Origin: Planctomycetota bacterium
GTDB lineage: Bacteria > Planctomycetota > UBA1135 > UBA2386
DNA length: 64,000 nucleotides
Assembly (NCBI GenBank): GCA_016716265.1
Contig: JADJWQ010000006.1
Coordinates: forward strand, 1,887,501-1,951,500
Direction: 5' to 3'
This document shows positions 9,326-18,040 of the stretch, piece by piece; the stretch's first letter is position 1; every line of letters begins with the position of its first letter. The notes below the pieces were generated by a model, which was not told the origin of the DNA, made no database searches, and saw only the letters and a program-made list of their open reading frames with translations. Position numbers and translations under genes: made by a program.

Positions 9326-10288
9326 TTGGACGCCCGCCTCCACAGCCCCTGCCCGCCCGAACCCGCGGCGGGCCTCGCCCGCCCGGCCCCGGGGCGACGC
9401 GCCAGCCGCGCCGCGTGGACGAGCCTCGCGGTCGGCGCGGCGGTGCTCGGCCTGAAGTTCCTGTCCTGGCACCTGACCGGCTCGGTCGCGCTCTACTCCG
9501 ACGCGCTCGAGTCGATCGTCAACGTCGCCGCCGCATCGTTCGCGCTGTTCGCGGTGCGCGTCGCGGCACGGCCGGCCGACGAGGAGCACCCGTTCGGGCA
9601 CAGCAAGGCCGAGTACTTCTCGGCCGTGGTCGAGGGTGCCCTGATCCTCGTCGCGGCGATCTCGATCGTCGCGTCGGCGCTCGGTCGGCTCCTGCACCCC
9701 GGTCCGCTCGAGTCGGTCGGCCTCGGCGCGCTCGTCGCGATCGTCGCCTCCGCAGTCAATGGACTGCTCGCCGCGTGGCTGGTCCGCGTCGGTCGCGAGC
9801 TGCGGTCCCCGGCGATCGAGGCCGACGGCCTGCACGTCTACACCGACGTCGCGACCTCCATCGGCGTGCTCGCCGGCATCGGCATCGCCACCGCCACGGG
9901 CTGGTGGATCCTCGACCCACTGCTCGCGATCGGCGTGGCGCTCAACATCGTGCGCGTCGGCTGGCGACTCGTGCGCGAGTCGGTCGGCGGGCTGATGGAC
10001 GAGGCGCTGCCGCCGGCCGAGAAGGAACGGATCCGCGCGATCCTGCAGCCGCGCCTGCAGTCCGCCCAGCAGGTGCACCAGCTGCTGACGCGGCGCGCCG
10101 GCCACCGTACGTTCGTGCAGTTCCACCTGGTGGTGCCGGCGACGATGACCGTGCAGGACGCGCACGAGATCTGCGAGGACCTCGAGCGCGCGCTCGCGAC
10201 CGAACTCGGCGAGGTGCAGGTGTCGATCCACGTCGAGCCCGAGGGCGAGGCGGTGCCGAGCCCGTTCGTCGCCGGCGGAGACGCGTAG
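9326..10288 (+). CDS. Cation diffusion facilitator transporter (SLC30/CDF family)
   Basis: A 320-residue inner-membrane protein of the CDF family, which exports divalent metals such as Zn, Mn, Fe or Co in exchange for protons. Six membrane spans are visible in the first 220 residues. The TM2 motif SDALESIVN, the HPFGHSKAEYFS loop and the TM5 motif HVYTD (HxxxD metal site) are characteristic; the GHSKAE loop and DALES form are common in one bacterial subgroup. The C-terminal cytoplasmic domain (about 220-310) has the ferredoxin-like fold of dimeric CDFs, with QFHLVVPATM and VSIHVEP. The start is TTG at 9326, the only usable start before TM1. The metal cannot be predicted from sequence alone. 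Confidence 0.93.
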   Translation: MDARLHSPCPPEPAAGLARPAPGRRASRAAWTSLAVGAAVLGLKFLSWHLTGSVALYSDALESIVNVAAASFALFAVRVAARPADEEHPFGHSKAEYFSAVVEGALILVAAISIVASALGRLLHPGPLESVGLGALVAIVASAVNGLLAAWLVRVGRELRSPAIEADGLHVYTDVATSIGVLAGIGIATATGWWILDPLLAIGVALNIVRVGWRLVRESVGGLMDEALPPAEKERIRAILQPRLQSAQQVHQLLTRRAGHRTFVQFHLVVPATMTVQDAHEICEDLERALATELGEVQVSIHVEPEGEAVPSPFVAGGDA

Positions 10289-10295
10289 GCCCGCA

Positions 10296-10315
10296 CCGCG
10301 GGCGGCTCACCGCGG
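10296..10315. terminator. Weak hairpin between convergent genes
   Basis: Two copies of the palindrome ccgcgg, at 10296-10301 and 10310-10315, can pair as a 6-bp stem with an 8-base loop. They sit in the 38-base gap between two converging genes. There is no run of T, so this is only a candidate transcription stop. Confidence 0.25.
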
Positions 10316-10326
10316 GTCGCAGGACC

Positions 10327-12018
10327 TCAGCGCAGGTGGATGCGCCACTCGACGAGGTTTGACGTGATCAGCCCGAGCGGATTGAGACCCGGCACGGCGT
10401 TGGCGTCCTGGAAGAACAGGCTCGCACCGTCCAGGCTCGGGTCGTTGGGGATCGCGAGCTGGAACGTCGCCGAGCTGCCACCGATCCCGTAGCCCGGCGC
10501 CGCGAGCTGCGCGACCTGGAGCAGGCAGCCGGGCGCACCGAGGACATCGAGCGCGACGCCGGGCGCGGGTAGCGACGCGAGCCCGATCAGATGGAGGCCG
10601 ACGGTCGCCGCGGGTGGGATGTTCTGCACGACGACCGCGCCGGTCCGACCGATCACCGGACGCGCACCCGGAACGAGCGCGAGAGCCGGGCGGTCGTCGC
10701 CGAGCAGGAGCGCGCCGGCGAGCCGGGAGATGTCGGTCGCACCCGGATCGACGGCACCGTTCCCCGGCGAGTAGCCGACCAGCGCGTCGAGCGTCGACAG
10801 CGATCCCCACTTGAGCTCGATCGCGCCCCCCTGCTGGAACGACACCTGGAACGTGTTGCCGGCGCCGGCGGTCCCGTACTCCGGCACCCGGTCCCAGGTG
10901 ACGTGGAACACGCTCCCGTTCGCCGGGTCCGTCTCGGCGTGCACGCCGCCACTCACCGTCGGATCGAGGTCGTCCCAGAACGCGGCGACACGCGGCTCGC
11001 CGGCCAGCAGGCGCGCGACGCTCTCGACCGGATCCGTGAGCGCGGTGGACTCGAGCGCGATCCAGCCGTTGGAGCAGACCCACAGCGAGCTCGTGCTGCC
11101 GCCCGCGTAGCCGAACCCCCACGGCAACGTCACCTGGACCGTCGCGTCGTCGGCCAATTGCAGATTGAACGCCCCCGTCGGTGCGACGATCGGCGATGCA
11201 CCGGGCGTGACGACATAGCCGGCGCCGGTCCACAGCATCGTCAGGCCGGGCGTGTTGCCCAGATCGGTGGGATTGCCGATGTCGAACAGCTCGTAGAAGC
11301 TCGCCGGCTCGCCGGCGCCGCAACCCGTGCCGCTCGGGATGCCGTGCGCCACGCCGGGCGGATAGTCGTAGCCGAATTCCAGGATGATCAGTCCGCCGCT
11401 CGACGTCGTGCCCGTCGATGCCGTGGCCGTCGATGCGACGACGCGGCCGCCCAGGATGCCGCCGAACACCGCGTCGTGGATCGGCGTGGTGCCGGTCAGC
11501 ACACCGGGCGGGACCGTGATGTCGGTGACGATGTCGGCGCCCTGCGTCGGGTCGTAGTAGAACGGCGTCTGCAGCTGCAGATCGACGAACCAGTTGTTGG
11601 GGGTGAGGCCCGCGCCCGTCGCGACGCTCACGGCACCGCTGTGGACGAGCGTCGCGTCACTCGCGAGGTTCGCGGCGAACGTCGCCGACGGCGTCCGGCA
11701 GTCCGCCGTCGCGCTCGCCAGCATCACGCTCGCCTGCGCGTAGGAGCCGCCGCGGACCACGCTGGCGCCATTGGCACGCCATCGCAATCGCGTGATGGAG
11801 ATGGGGTGATCGATGCCCTGGGAAGTGAAATACGACGAGTCGTAGATCCACTGCACGCGGCGTTGGTTCACACCCTGGCCCCAGCCGTAGGCGGTCGAGC
11901 CGGGCGCTTCCGTCGTGTCGTAGCCCGGCGGCAGCACGACACGGCCCTGCTGGGCAGGCAGGGCCGCGGACCAGACCGGGATGGCCGCACAGAGCACGAG
12001 CAAGGAGGAACGGTTCAC
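10327..12018 (-). CDS. Exported protein with nidogen-like region
   Basis: A 563-residue protein. The GTG at 12018 was chosen: it opens into VNRSSLLVLCAAIP, a signal peptide ending LPA before Gln-Gln, and is preceded by GAGG; the 24 codons upstream encode an Arg/Pro-rich run without protein character. The N-terminal half is beta-rich. Residues around 290-440 contain WVCSNGWIALES, VAAFWDDLDP, FHVTWDRVPEYG and NTFQVSF, which resemble nidogen-like (NIDO) domains of extracellular proteins. The last 120 residues form a beta-sandwich like the C-terminal modules of neighbours. It is transcribed towards the CDF gene, with 38 bases between the two stops. Binding function is likely but unproven. Confidence 0.87.
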   Translation of the reverse strand: MNRSSLLVLCAAIPVWSAALPAQQGRVVLPPGYDTTEAPGSTAYGWGQGVNQRRVQWIYDSSYFTSQGIDHPISITRLRWRANGASVVRGGSYAQASVMLASATADCRTPSATFAANLASDATLVHSGAVSVATGAGLTPNNWFVDLQLQTPFYYDPTQGADIVTDITVPPGVLTGTTPIHDAVFGGILGGRVVASTATASTGTTSSGGLIILEFGYDYPPGVAHGIPSGTGCGAGEPASFYELFDIGNPTDLGNTPGLTMLWTGAGYVVTPGASPIVAPTGAFNLQLADDATVQVTLPWGFGYAGGSTSSLWVCSNGWIALESTALTDPVESVARLLAGEPRVAAFWDDLDPTVSGGVHAETDPANGSVFHVTWDRVPEYGTAGAGNTFQVSFQQGGAIELKWGSLSTLDALVGYSPGNGAVDPGATDISRLAGALLLGDDRPALALVPGARPVIGRTGAVVVQNIPPAATVGLHLIGLASLPAPGVALDVLGAPGCLLQVAQLAAPGYGIGGSSATFQLAIPNDPSLDGASLFFQDANAVPGLNPLGLITSNLVEWRIHLR

Positions 12019-12194
12019 GGGTGGATCCTCGACGGGTGAGCAGCGAGCGAAGCGCGGTCGTCGGGAGCCGCACCCACGGGCACCGGGCACCGGGACCGGG
12101 GACCGAGCGTGGGGCGCCGGGCGCCGGCGCCGACCAGGTCCAGAAGTACTTCCACCGGCCGCGGATTCCAGTGGCGGGGCCGTCCGTCACCGGC

Positions 12195-13001
12195 TCAGCG
12201 GTTACGCGCCGGTGCGGCGACGGCTCCGGCGAGCAGCCCGCCGTCGACCTGGAACTCCGCACCCGTCGTGTACGCGGATTCGTCCGCGGCGAGGTGCACG
12301 GCGAGTGCCGCGACCTCCTCCACGCGCCCGAACCGTCGCAGCGGCGTATCGGCGACGAACGCCGCCATGCGCGCCTCCCGCTCCGGCCCGTCGCCGAGCA
12401 GCGGGTCCCACATCGGCGTCAGCACCGCCGCCGGTTGGATGACGTTGCAGCGCACCGAGAGCCCCTGCTCCGCGCAATACAGAGCGACGGACTTCGTGTG
12501 ATTGCGGACCGCGGCCTTGCTGGAAGCGTAGGCCGCGGCACCGGGAATCCCGACCACTCCCGACCGCGAGCCGACGTTGATGATCGAGCCCGTGCCGGTG
12601 CGGCGCATCGCGCGGATCGCATGCTTGCAGCCGAGAAACACGCCGTCGAGGTTCGTGCGATGGACGTCACGCCAATCCGCGAGGCTCGCGTGCTCGGGAT
12701 CGTGCGGTCCGGCGAGCTCGGCGAAGCCGGTGATCGCCGCGTTGTTGACGAGCACGTCGAGCCGGCCGTGCTCGGCCAGCAATTCGTCGAGGACGCGAGT
12801 CCAGTCGGCCTCCTCCCGGACGTCGAGGATACGGAACCGGGAGGCCGGGCCGAGTTCGGCACACCGTGCCACTCCCTCCGCGGCGCGGATGTCCGTCAGC
12901 CACACCTCCGCACCCTCGGCCACGAACGCCACCGCGATGCCATTGCCGATACCGCGCGCGGCGCCGGTGATCAACGCGATTCGCTGTTCGAGCCTTCTCA
13001 T
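12195..13001 (-). CDS. Short-chain dehydrogenase/reductase (SDR family)
   Basis: A 268-residue classical SDR, an NAD(P)-dependent cytoplasmic oxidoreductase. It has the nucleotide-binding motif TGAARGIG (residues 12-19), an acidic residue after the second strand (TDIR) suggesting NAD preference, NNAA (86-89), the catalytic Ser in NVGSRSG (about 145) and the active-site pair YASSK (Tyr158, Lys162). The C-terminal region TTGAEFQVDGG is typical of the family and points to an intact gene of normal length. The ATG at 13001 was chosen because the family starts a few residues before the Rossmann motif; upstream in-frame Met codons add unlikely residues. The substrate cannot be deduced. It is divergent from the next exported protein, with 137 bases between starts. 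Confidence 0.93.
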   Translation of the reverse strand: MRRLEQRIALITGAARGIGNGIAVAFVAEGAEVWLTDIRAAEGVARCAELGPASRFRILDVREEADWTRVLDELLAEHGRLDVLVNNAAITGFAELAGPHDPEHASLADWRDVHRTNLDGVFLGCKHAIRAMRRTGTGSIINVGSRSGVVGIPGAAAYASSKAAVRNHTKSVALYCAEQGLSVRCNVIQPAAVLTPMWDPLLGDGPEREARMAAFVADTPLRRFGRVEEVAALAVHLAADESAYTTGAEFQVDGGLLAGAVAAPARNR

Positions 13002-13138
13002 GGGCCAGAAGACTACACCCATGCCACGCGGGCACGCCATCACGGTTCTCCCGTCCCGGCCGGCTGCCACCCCCACTCGACAGCCGTTGGGCGTCATCGT
13101 CTATTCGATGTGCTCCGCAGCGCGTCGAGTCTCCGATC

Positions 13139-14404
13139 ATGAGCACCTCCCCGACTGCTCTCTGCAACGCTGGCCTGACCGGTCTGCTCATCGTCGTGAT
13201 GGGCGCGGCACTGTCCGCCCAGGTCGTCCAGCCTCCGTTCAACACGAACTACGCGCTCCGCTCGCTGGGCGCGGTTCCGGGCGTTCCCACTCCCTATGGT
13301 GGTCTGACGTTCAAGTACGACGATCGCGACCTGCTGTTGATCGGAGGCAACGCCAACAACGGACTCGGCGCCATCTACGCGATTCGAGTGACGCGCGACA
13401 TGCACGGCCGCGTCAACGGCTTCCAGGGCACCGCGACGCAGCTCGCCACGGCGCCGAACATCGACGGAGGCCTTCAATACGGGCCGAGCAACGTGCTGTT
13501 CTTCACGCAGTACCCGCTGAACCAGGTCGGCCAGATCAAGGCCGGTAGCACGTCGCCGGACAAGCTGATCCAGCTGTCGACCGTCGGCTACGTCGGTGCG
13601 TCTCCCGGAGCGCTGACATTCGTACCACCGGGCTATCCGGGCGCAGGAGCGATCAAGATCTGCGCCTACAGCGGCGGGGCGTTCCACGATGCGCGCGTGT
13701 CTCCCGACGGCACCGGGACGTTCGACATCACGAACGTGTCGCTCCGCGCCGCCCTGCCCGGCGGTCCCGAGGGTCTCCTCTATCCGCCGCCCGGCTCACC
13801 GCTGCTGCTCGACTACGCCACCGTTATCCTCAGCAACTACAGCAACGGCGCCATCGAGGTCTACGATCTCGATGCCGCCGGCGACCCGCTGCCCGGGACG
13901 CGCCGTGTGATGGTCAGCGGTCTCGGCGGCGCCGAGGGCGCGACCGTCGACGCGTCGTCCGGGTCGTTCCTGTTCTCGACGTTCGGATCCGGCAGTCAGG
14001 TGATCGTGATCGACGGGTTCGGATCCTGCGGCACCTTCACGAACTACGGGACCGGCATCCCGAACACCATGGGGGTCGTACCGGTCCTGACCGGCACCGG
14101 CTGCGCGACGATCCGCCAGGCGATCAACTTCCGCGTCGGGAACGGTCCGGCGAACGCACTCGGCGCGCTGAACATCGGCACGCTCCGTCTCAATCTGCCG
14201 ATCTTCAACGGCTACGTCCACACGGAGGCCGGGATCCCGATCGGCCACGCGCTCGACGCCCAGGGCACCTGGAGCTCGGCTGTCAACACGCCGAACGATC
14301 CGGTGCTCGTCGGCGTGCACATCTACCTGCAGGCCGCCTACGTCGACCCGGGCGCGCCGTTCGGGATCAGCGCGAGCGTCGGCCTCGACATGCTGGTGTT
14401 GTGA
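13139..14404 (+). CDS. Exported propeller-like protein of unknown function
   Basis: A 421-residue protein with a signal peptide (residues 1-27, ending LSA before Gln). Blade-type repeats follow, such as GGLTFKYDDRDLLLIGGN, GGLQYGPSNVLFF and EGATVDASSGSFLFSTFG, suggesting a calcium-independent propeller that might bind sugars or peptides. From about residue 300 comes the shared module, NYGTGIPN followed by a Gly/Pro-rich beta-sandwich ending in SVGLDML. There is no Shine-Dalgarno sequence before the ATG, which is common in this window. The gene lies 125 bases before a similar but smaller exported protein, probably in one unit. No enzymatic motif is visible. Confidence 0.88.
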   Translation: MSTSPTALCNAGLTGLLIVVMGAALSAQVVQPPFNTNYALRSLGAVPGVPTPYGGLTFKYDDRDLLLIGGNANNGLGAIYAIRVTRDMHGRVNGFQGTATQLATAPNIDGGLQYGPSNVLFFTQYPLNQVGQIKAGSTSPDKLIQLSTVGYVGASPGALTFVPPGYPGAGAIKICAYSGGAFHDARVSPDGTGTFDITNVSLRAALPGGPEGLLYPPPGSPLLLDYATVILSNYSNGAIEVYDLDAAGDPLPGTRRVMVSGLGGAEGATVDASSGSFLFSTFGSGSQVIVIDGFGSCGTFTNYGTGIPNTMGVVPVLTGTGCATIRQAINFRVGNGPANALGALNIGTLRLNLPIFNGYVHTEAGIPIGHALDAQGTWSSAVNTPNDPVLVGVHIYLQAAYVDPGAPFGISASVGLDMLVL

Positions 14405-14529
14405 CGTCCGCCGGACCGGCTCGACGGCACGAGCGGATCCCGCCAGAATCCGCTACCGGCCCGCCTTCCGGCGGCACCGGACACCGCGACGCAGGTCCGT
14501 CGCCCCTCGCTCTCTTCTCCCCCATCGCC

Positions 14530-15636
14530 ATGATCCGCAACGCTCTCGTCGCGGCCGCCGTTCTCGCGTCGGTCGCCTCCGCACAGGTCGCCTACCTGGT
14601 CGACTCCGATCAGGACCGGCTCTACACCTGCGATCTCAACACCGGCGCTGTGACGTTCGTCGCCAGCACGCTGAACAACAACCTGTCGACGCCCGCCGGA
14701 CTCGCGTGGCGCGACGACACCGCCGAGCTCTACACGATCGACCTGGCCGGCGGTGAGGTCGGCACGATCGACGTGGCGAACGGCACCTTCACGCCGGTCT
14801 TCCAGACCAGCCTGAGCGGCTGGCAGGGCATCGCCTGGGACCCGGCCGGGCAGGTCTTCTACCTCGCCAACCAGAACGACAACACCTACGTCCTCGATCC
14901 GGCGACGGGGACGACGACGCTGCTCGGCAACAGCGGCTTCGGATTGATCACCGCGATGGACATCGATGCGTCCGGCACGGTCTGGGGCATCGACTTCACG
15001 ACCGGCGCGATCGTCCGGGTCGACAAGGTGACCGGCGTCGGCACCCAGGTCGCGACGACCATCACCAACATCCAGGGGCTCGCGATCGACGCCGCGGGTC
15101 GCTGGTTCGGGATCAACACGACGACCGACTCGCTCTACTCCATCGATCCGGTCTCGGGCACCGCGACGCTGATCGGACAGAACATCGGCACGCAGTTCGT
15201 CAAGGGCTTCGAGATCGCCGACTCCGCCATCTCGAACTACGGCACCGCCTGCCGCGACGGCAACGGCGATCTTCGCCGCATGCAGGTCACCGGCTCCTCG
15301 CAGATCGGTACCCAGCTGTTCATCGCGATGGAGCAGGGCTCCGTCCAGGCCGGCGGCGCACTGTTGTTCGGCTACTCGTCGACCCAGTTCGGCGCCTTCT
15401 CGCTGCCGCTCGACCTGACGCCGTTCGGCGCCCCGTCGTGCTTCCTGCTGAACAGCGCGGACGCACCGCTCGGCCCGATCGTCACCGGCATCCCGCTGCC
15501 GCTGCCGGTCCCGAACGCCCCGAACCTGGTCGGCTTCGTGCTCTACATCCAGGGCGTCATCGCGGACCAGTCGCCGAATCGCAATGCGCTGGGCATCGCG
15601 CTGACCGACGGCGCACGGATCGTCTTCACGAACTGA
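14530..15636 (+). CDS. Exported propeller protein (NHL/DUF4394-like)
   Basis: A 368-residue protein. The ATG at 14530 begins a compact signal peptide (MIRNALVAAAVLASVASA) with cleavage before Gln19. The mature part repeats phrases such as LYTCDLNTGAVTFV, LYTIDLAGGEVGTIDVANG and VYVLDPATG-like blades, with GLAWRDDTAELY and GLAIDAAGRWF, typical of seven-bladed propellers related to NHL or DUF4394 proteins. The C-terminal 130 residues start at NYGTACRDGNG and form the shared module. In-frame codons upstream (to 14401) were excluded because they lack protein character and overlap the preceding stop. Function is unknown; probably secreted or surface-held. Confidence 0.88.
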   Translation: MIRNALVAAAVLASVASAQVAYLVDSDQDRLYTCDLNTGAVTFVASTLNNNLSTPAGLAWRDDTAELYTIDLAGGEVGTIDVANGTFTPVFQTSLSGWQGIAWDPAGQVFYLANQNDNTYVLDPATGTTTLLGNSGFGLITAMDIDASGTVWGIDFTTGAIVRVDKVTGVGTQVATTITNIQGLAIDAAGRWFGINTTTDSLYSIDPVSGTATLIGQNIGTQFVKGFEIADSAISNYGTACRDGNGDLRRMQVTGSSQIGTQLFIAMEQGSVQAGGALLFGYSSTQFGAFSLPLDLTPFGAPSCFLLNSADAPLGPIVTGIPLPLPVPNAPNLVGFVLYIQGVIADQSPNRNALGIALTDGARIVFTN

Positions 15637-15821
15637 GCGGCCGCCTCACGGGCCCGACCGGGCGCGTCCGCCGGCCGCGACTCCGAGCGCTGGCCCGCGT
15701 GCGCCCCGAGCACCGACGCGCGGCGCCCGGCCCGGCGCCGGCGGGGTCGCAGGCACACCCGCTCGAGACGGACCGCGCCTTCGCGGCGCCGGTGGCGTAG
15801 CATCGGCGCGGTCCCGCCTCG

Positions 15822-16547
15822 ATGCAGACCCGTCTCCACGTCGACATCCTCCCGCAGCCCGACGACACGACCTGCGGGCCGACCTGCCTCCACGCGATCT
15901 ACCGCTACTTCGACGATCCGTTGCCGCTCGACGACGTGATCGCCGCGACCCGTTCGATCGCCGGGGGTGGCACGCTCGCCGTGATGCTCGGCATCCACGC
16001 GCTGAGCCGCGGCTACCGCGTCCGGATCCACACCTACAACGTGCACGTGTTCGACCCGACCTGGTTCACGAGACCGGGGATCGACCTGGCGGACCGGCTG
16101 CGACGGCAGCGCGGCGTGAAGGACGACCCGAAGCTCCACGCGGCGACCGGGGCCTATCTCGAGTTCCTCGCGAAGGGCGGACAGCTGCTGTGGGAGGACC
16201 TGACCGGCAGCCTGCTGCGCCGCTACCTGCGGCGCGGTATCCCGATCCTCGCCGGCCTGAGCTCGACCTACCTCTATCAAGAGCCCCGGCAGGTTCCGCC
16301 GAACGACGACTCTGACGACGTCGCCGGCGTGCCGCAGGGTCACTTCGTGGTGCTGTCGGGCTACGACCAGACGACCCGCACGATCCACGTCGCCGATCCG
16401 TACGCCGGCAACCCGGTGTCGGACCGGCACCACTACATGGTCCCGACCGAGCGCGTCGTCTCCTCGATCCTGCTCGGGGTGCTGACCTACGACGCCAACT
16501 TCATGGTCCTGGAGCCCCGCCGAAGACCCCGCGAACCTCACCGATGA
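15822..16547 (+). CDS. Papain-like (C39-type) peptidase of an ATP-grasp/GCS2 operon
   Basis: A 241-residue protein without a signal peptide. The catalytic triad of the papain-like C39 fold is visible: Cys18 in DDTTCGPTC, His174 in QGHFVVLSGYD and Asp192 in VADPYAG. It is much shorter than ABC-exporter C39 peptidases and lacks a transporter. In the published comparative analysis of amidoligases (Iyer, Aravind and colleagues), peptidases of this type, often fused to an acetyltransferase, occur beside RLAN/RimK ATP-grasp genes; here no acetyltransferase part is present. Its stop overlaps the next start (ATGA), so the two proteins are probably made together. It may trim or hydrolyse the peptide product of the downstream ligases. 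The substrate is unknown. Confidence 0.85.
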   Translation: MQTRLHVDILPQPDDTTCGPTCLHAIYRYFDDPLPLDDVIAATRSIAGGGTLAVMLGIHALSRGYRVRIHTYNVHVFDPTWFTRPGIDLADRLRRQRGVKDDPKLHAATGAYLEFLAKGGQLLWEDLTGSLLRRYLRRGIPILAGLSSTYLYQEPRQVPPNDDSDDVAGVPQGHFVVLSGYDQTTRTIHVADPYAGNPVSDRHHYMVPTERVVSSILLGVLTYDANFMVLEPRRRPREPHR

Positions 16548-18040
16548 ACGCACTCGTCGTCGTCAGCGACCCGAAGGACTGGGACCCCGCCGAGTGGGAT
16601 CTCGATCCCGAGAAGGTCGAGCTCGTCTCTGCCGATGCCTACCTCGCCGGCCGGCAGTACGCCGACGGGGTCAGGCGTCGGGTCGTCAACCTGTGCCGGA
16701 CGCTGCGCTACCAGCGCAGCGGCTACTACGTGTCGCTGCTCGCCGAGGCGCGCGGCCATCGCCCGCTACCGACGATCGGGACGATCCAGGACCTGAAGTC
16801 GCGCACGCTGATCCGGGCCGCGGGGAGCGAGCACGCCGAGCTGATCGAGAAGACGCTGGCGACGATCCACTCGGACAAGTTCGAGCTGAGCGTGTACTTC
16901 GGGCGGAACGTCGCGCAGCGGCACAACGCGCTCGCCAACGTGCTGTTCCGGACCTTCCCGGCGCCGATGCTGCGCGCGTTCTTCGAGAAGCACGCGAAGA
17001 CTGGCCACTGGGAGCTGACGAACGTCGCCGCGCTCGATGTCCAGGACGTTCCGCCGGATCACCGCAGCTTCGTCCTGGACGCGCTCGCCGACCACGTCGC
17101 GGGCCGTGGCCACGTGCCGCGCCGCCGCACGCCACCGCGATACGACCTCGCGATCCTGCGCGACCCGAGCGACGCGGAGCCGGCCTCCGACAAGAAGGCG
17201 ATCCGCCGCTTCGTCGAGGCCGGCAAAGAGGTCGGCTTCGCGGTCGAGGTGATCACGCGCGACGACTACAGCCGCACCGCGGAATTCGACGCGCTGTTCA
17301 TCCGCGACACGACCAACGTCAATCACTACACCTACCGCTTCGCACAGAAGGCGAAGTCCGAGGGCCTCGTCGTCGTCGACGACCCCGACACGATCGTCAA
17401 GTGCATGAACAAGGTGTACCTGGCCGAGGTCATGCACAAGCACGGCGTCCCGACGCCGAAGACGATGGTCGTCACGAGCCGACGCGCCTCGCGCGTCGAG
17501 TCGACGCTCGGGCTGCCGTGCGTGCTGAAGCAGCCGGACAGCGCATTCTCGGCCGGCGTCGTCAAGGTCGACACGTCCGAGGAGCTGCGCACCGAGCTGG
17601 CCCGCCTGCTGTCGAAGTCGGCGCTCGTCATCGCGCAGGAGTTCCGGCCGACGGACTTCGACTGGCGAATCGGCGTCCTCGACGGGCAGCCGCTCTACGC
17701 CTGCAAGTACTACATGGCACGCCGACACTGGCAGATCATCGAGCGCGACGCCAAGAGCGGGCAGACCCATCTCGGTCGCTTCGACACGATGCCGGTCGAG
17801 CAGGTGCCGACCAAGATCGTGAGCACCGCCATCAAGGCAGCATCGCTCTACGGCGACGGCCTGTTCGGCGTCGACCTCAAGGAGGATCACGGCGACGTGT
17901 TCGTGATCGAGGTCAACGACAATCCGTCGATCGACGGCGGGATCGAGGACCAGGTGCTCAAGGACGAGCTCTACCTCCGCATCATGCGCTACCTGATGGG
18001 CCGGGTCGAGCAACGCAAGCGCGTCGGACGCGTCGTATGA
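16544..18040 (+). CDS. RimK-like ATP-grasp ligase with N-terminal RLAN domain
   Basis: A 498-residue protein. Residues 1-150 (with VVNLCRTLRYQRSGYYVSLLAEARGH-type spacing, quoted only in part: RYQRSGYYVSLLAEARG) match the RLAN domain that precedes RimK-like ligases. Residues from about 280 form an ATP-grasp domain: VKCMNKVYLAEVMHKHGVPT, a Lys in PCVLKQPDSAFSAGV, QEFRPTDFDWRIGVLDG, and the metal-binding signature FVIEVNDNPSIDGG. ATP-grasp enzymes of this group form amide bonds, typically adding an amino acid to a carboxylate via an acyl phosphate. The gene overlaps its neighbours by 4 bases at both ends (ATGA each), giving tight coupling with a C39-type peptidase and a GCS2 ligase. The product is not known for this family. 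Confidence 0.93.
   Translation: MNALVVVSDPKDWDPAEWDLDPEKVELVSADAYLAGRQYADGVRRRVVNLCRTLRYQRSGYYVSLLAEARGHRPLPTIGTIQDLKSRTLIRAAGSEHAELIEKTLATIHSDKFELSVYFGRNVAQRHNALANVLFRTFPAPMLRAFFEKHAKTGHWELTNVAALDVQDVPPDHRSFVLDALADHVAGRGHVPRRRTPPRYDLAILRDPSDAEPASDKKAIRRFVEAGKEVGFAVEVITRDDYSRTAEFDALFIRDTTNVNHYTYRFAQKAKSEGLVVVDDPDTIVKCMNKVYLAEVMHKHGVPTPKTMVVTSRRASRVESTLGLPCVLKQPDSAFSAGVVKVDTSEELRTELARLLSKSALVIAQEFRPTDFDWRIGVLDGQPLYACKYYMARRHWQIIERDAKSGQTHLGRFDTMPVEQVPTKIVSTAIKAASLYGDGLFGVDLKEDHGDVFVIEVNDNPSIDGGIEDQVLKDELYLRIMRYLMGRVEQRKRVGRVV

Noticed and set aside
3887..10231. A continuous open frame of 2,114 codons on the minus strand.
   Set aside because: It is antisense to three genes with signal peptides, repeats or transporter motifs. 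Its translation is Arg/Asp/Gly/Ala-rich with no domain, as expected from third-position GC bias in real genes on the other strand.
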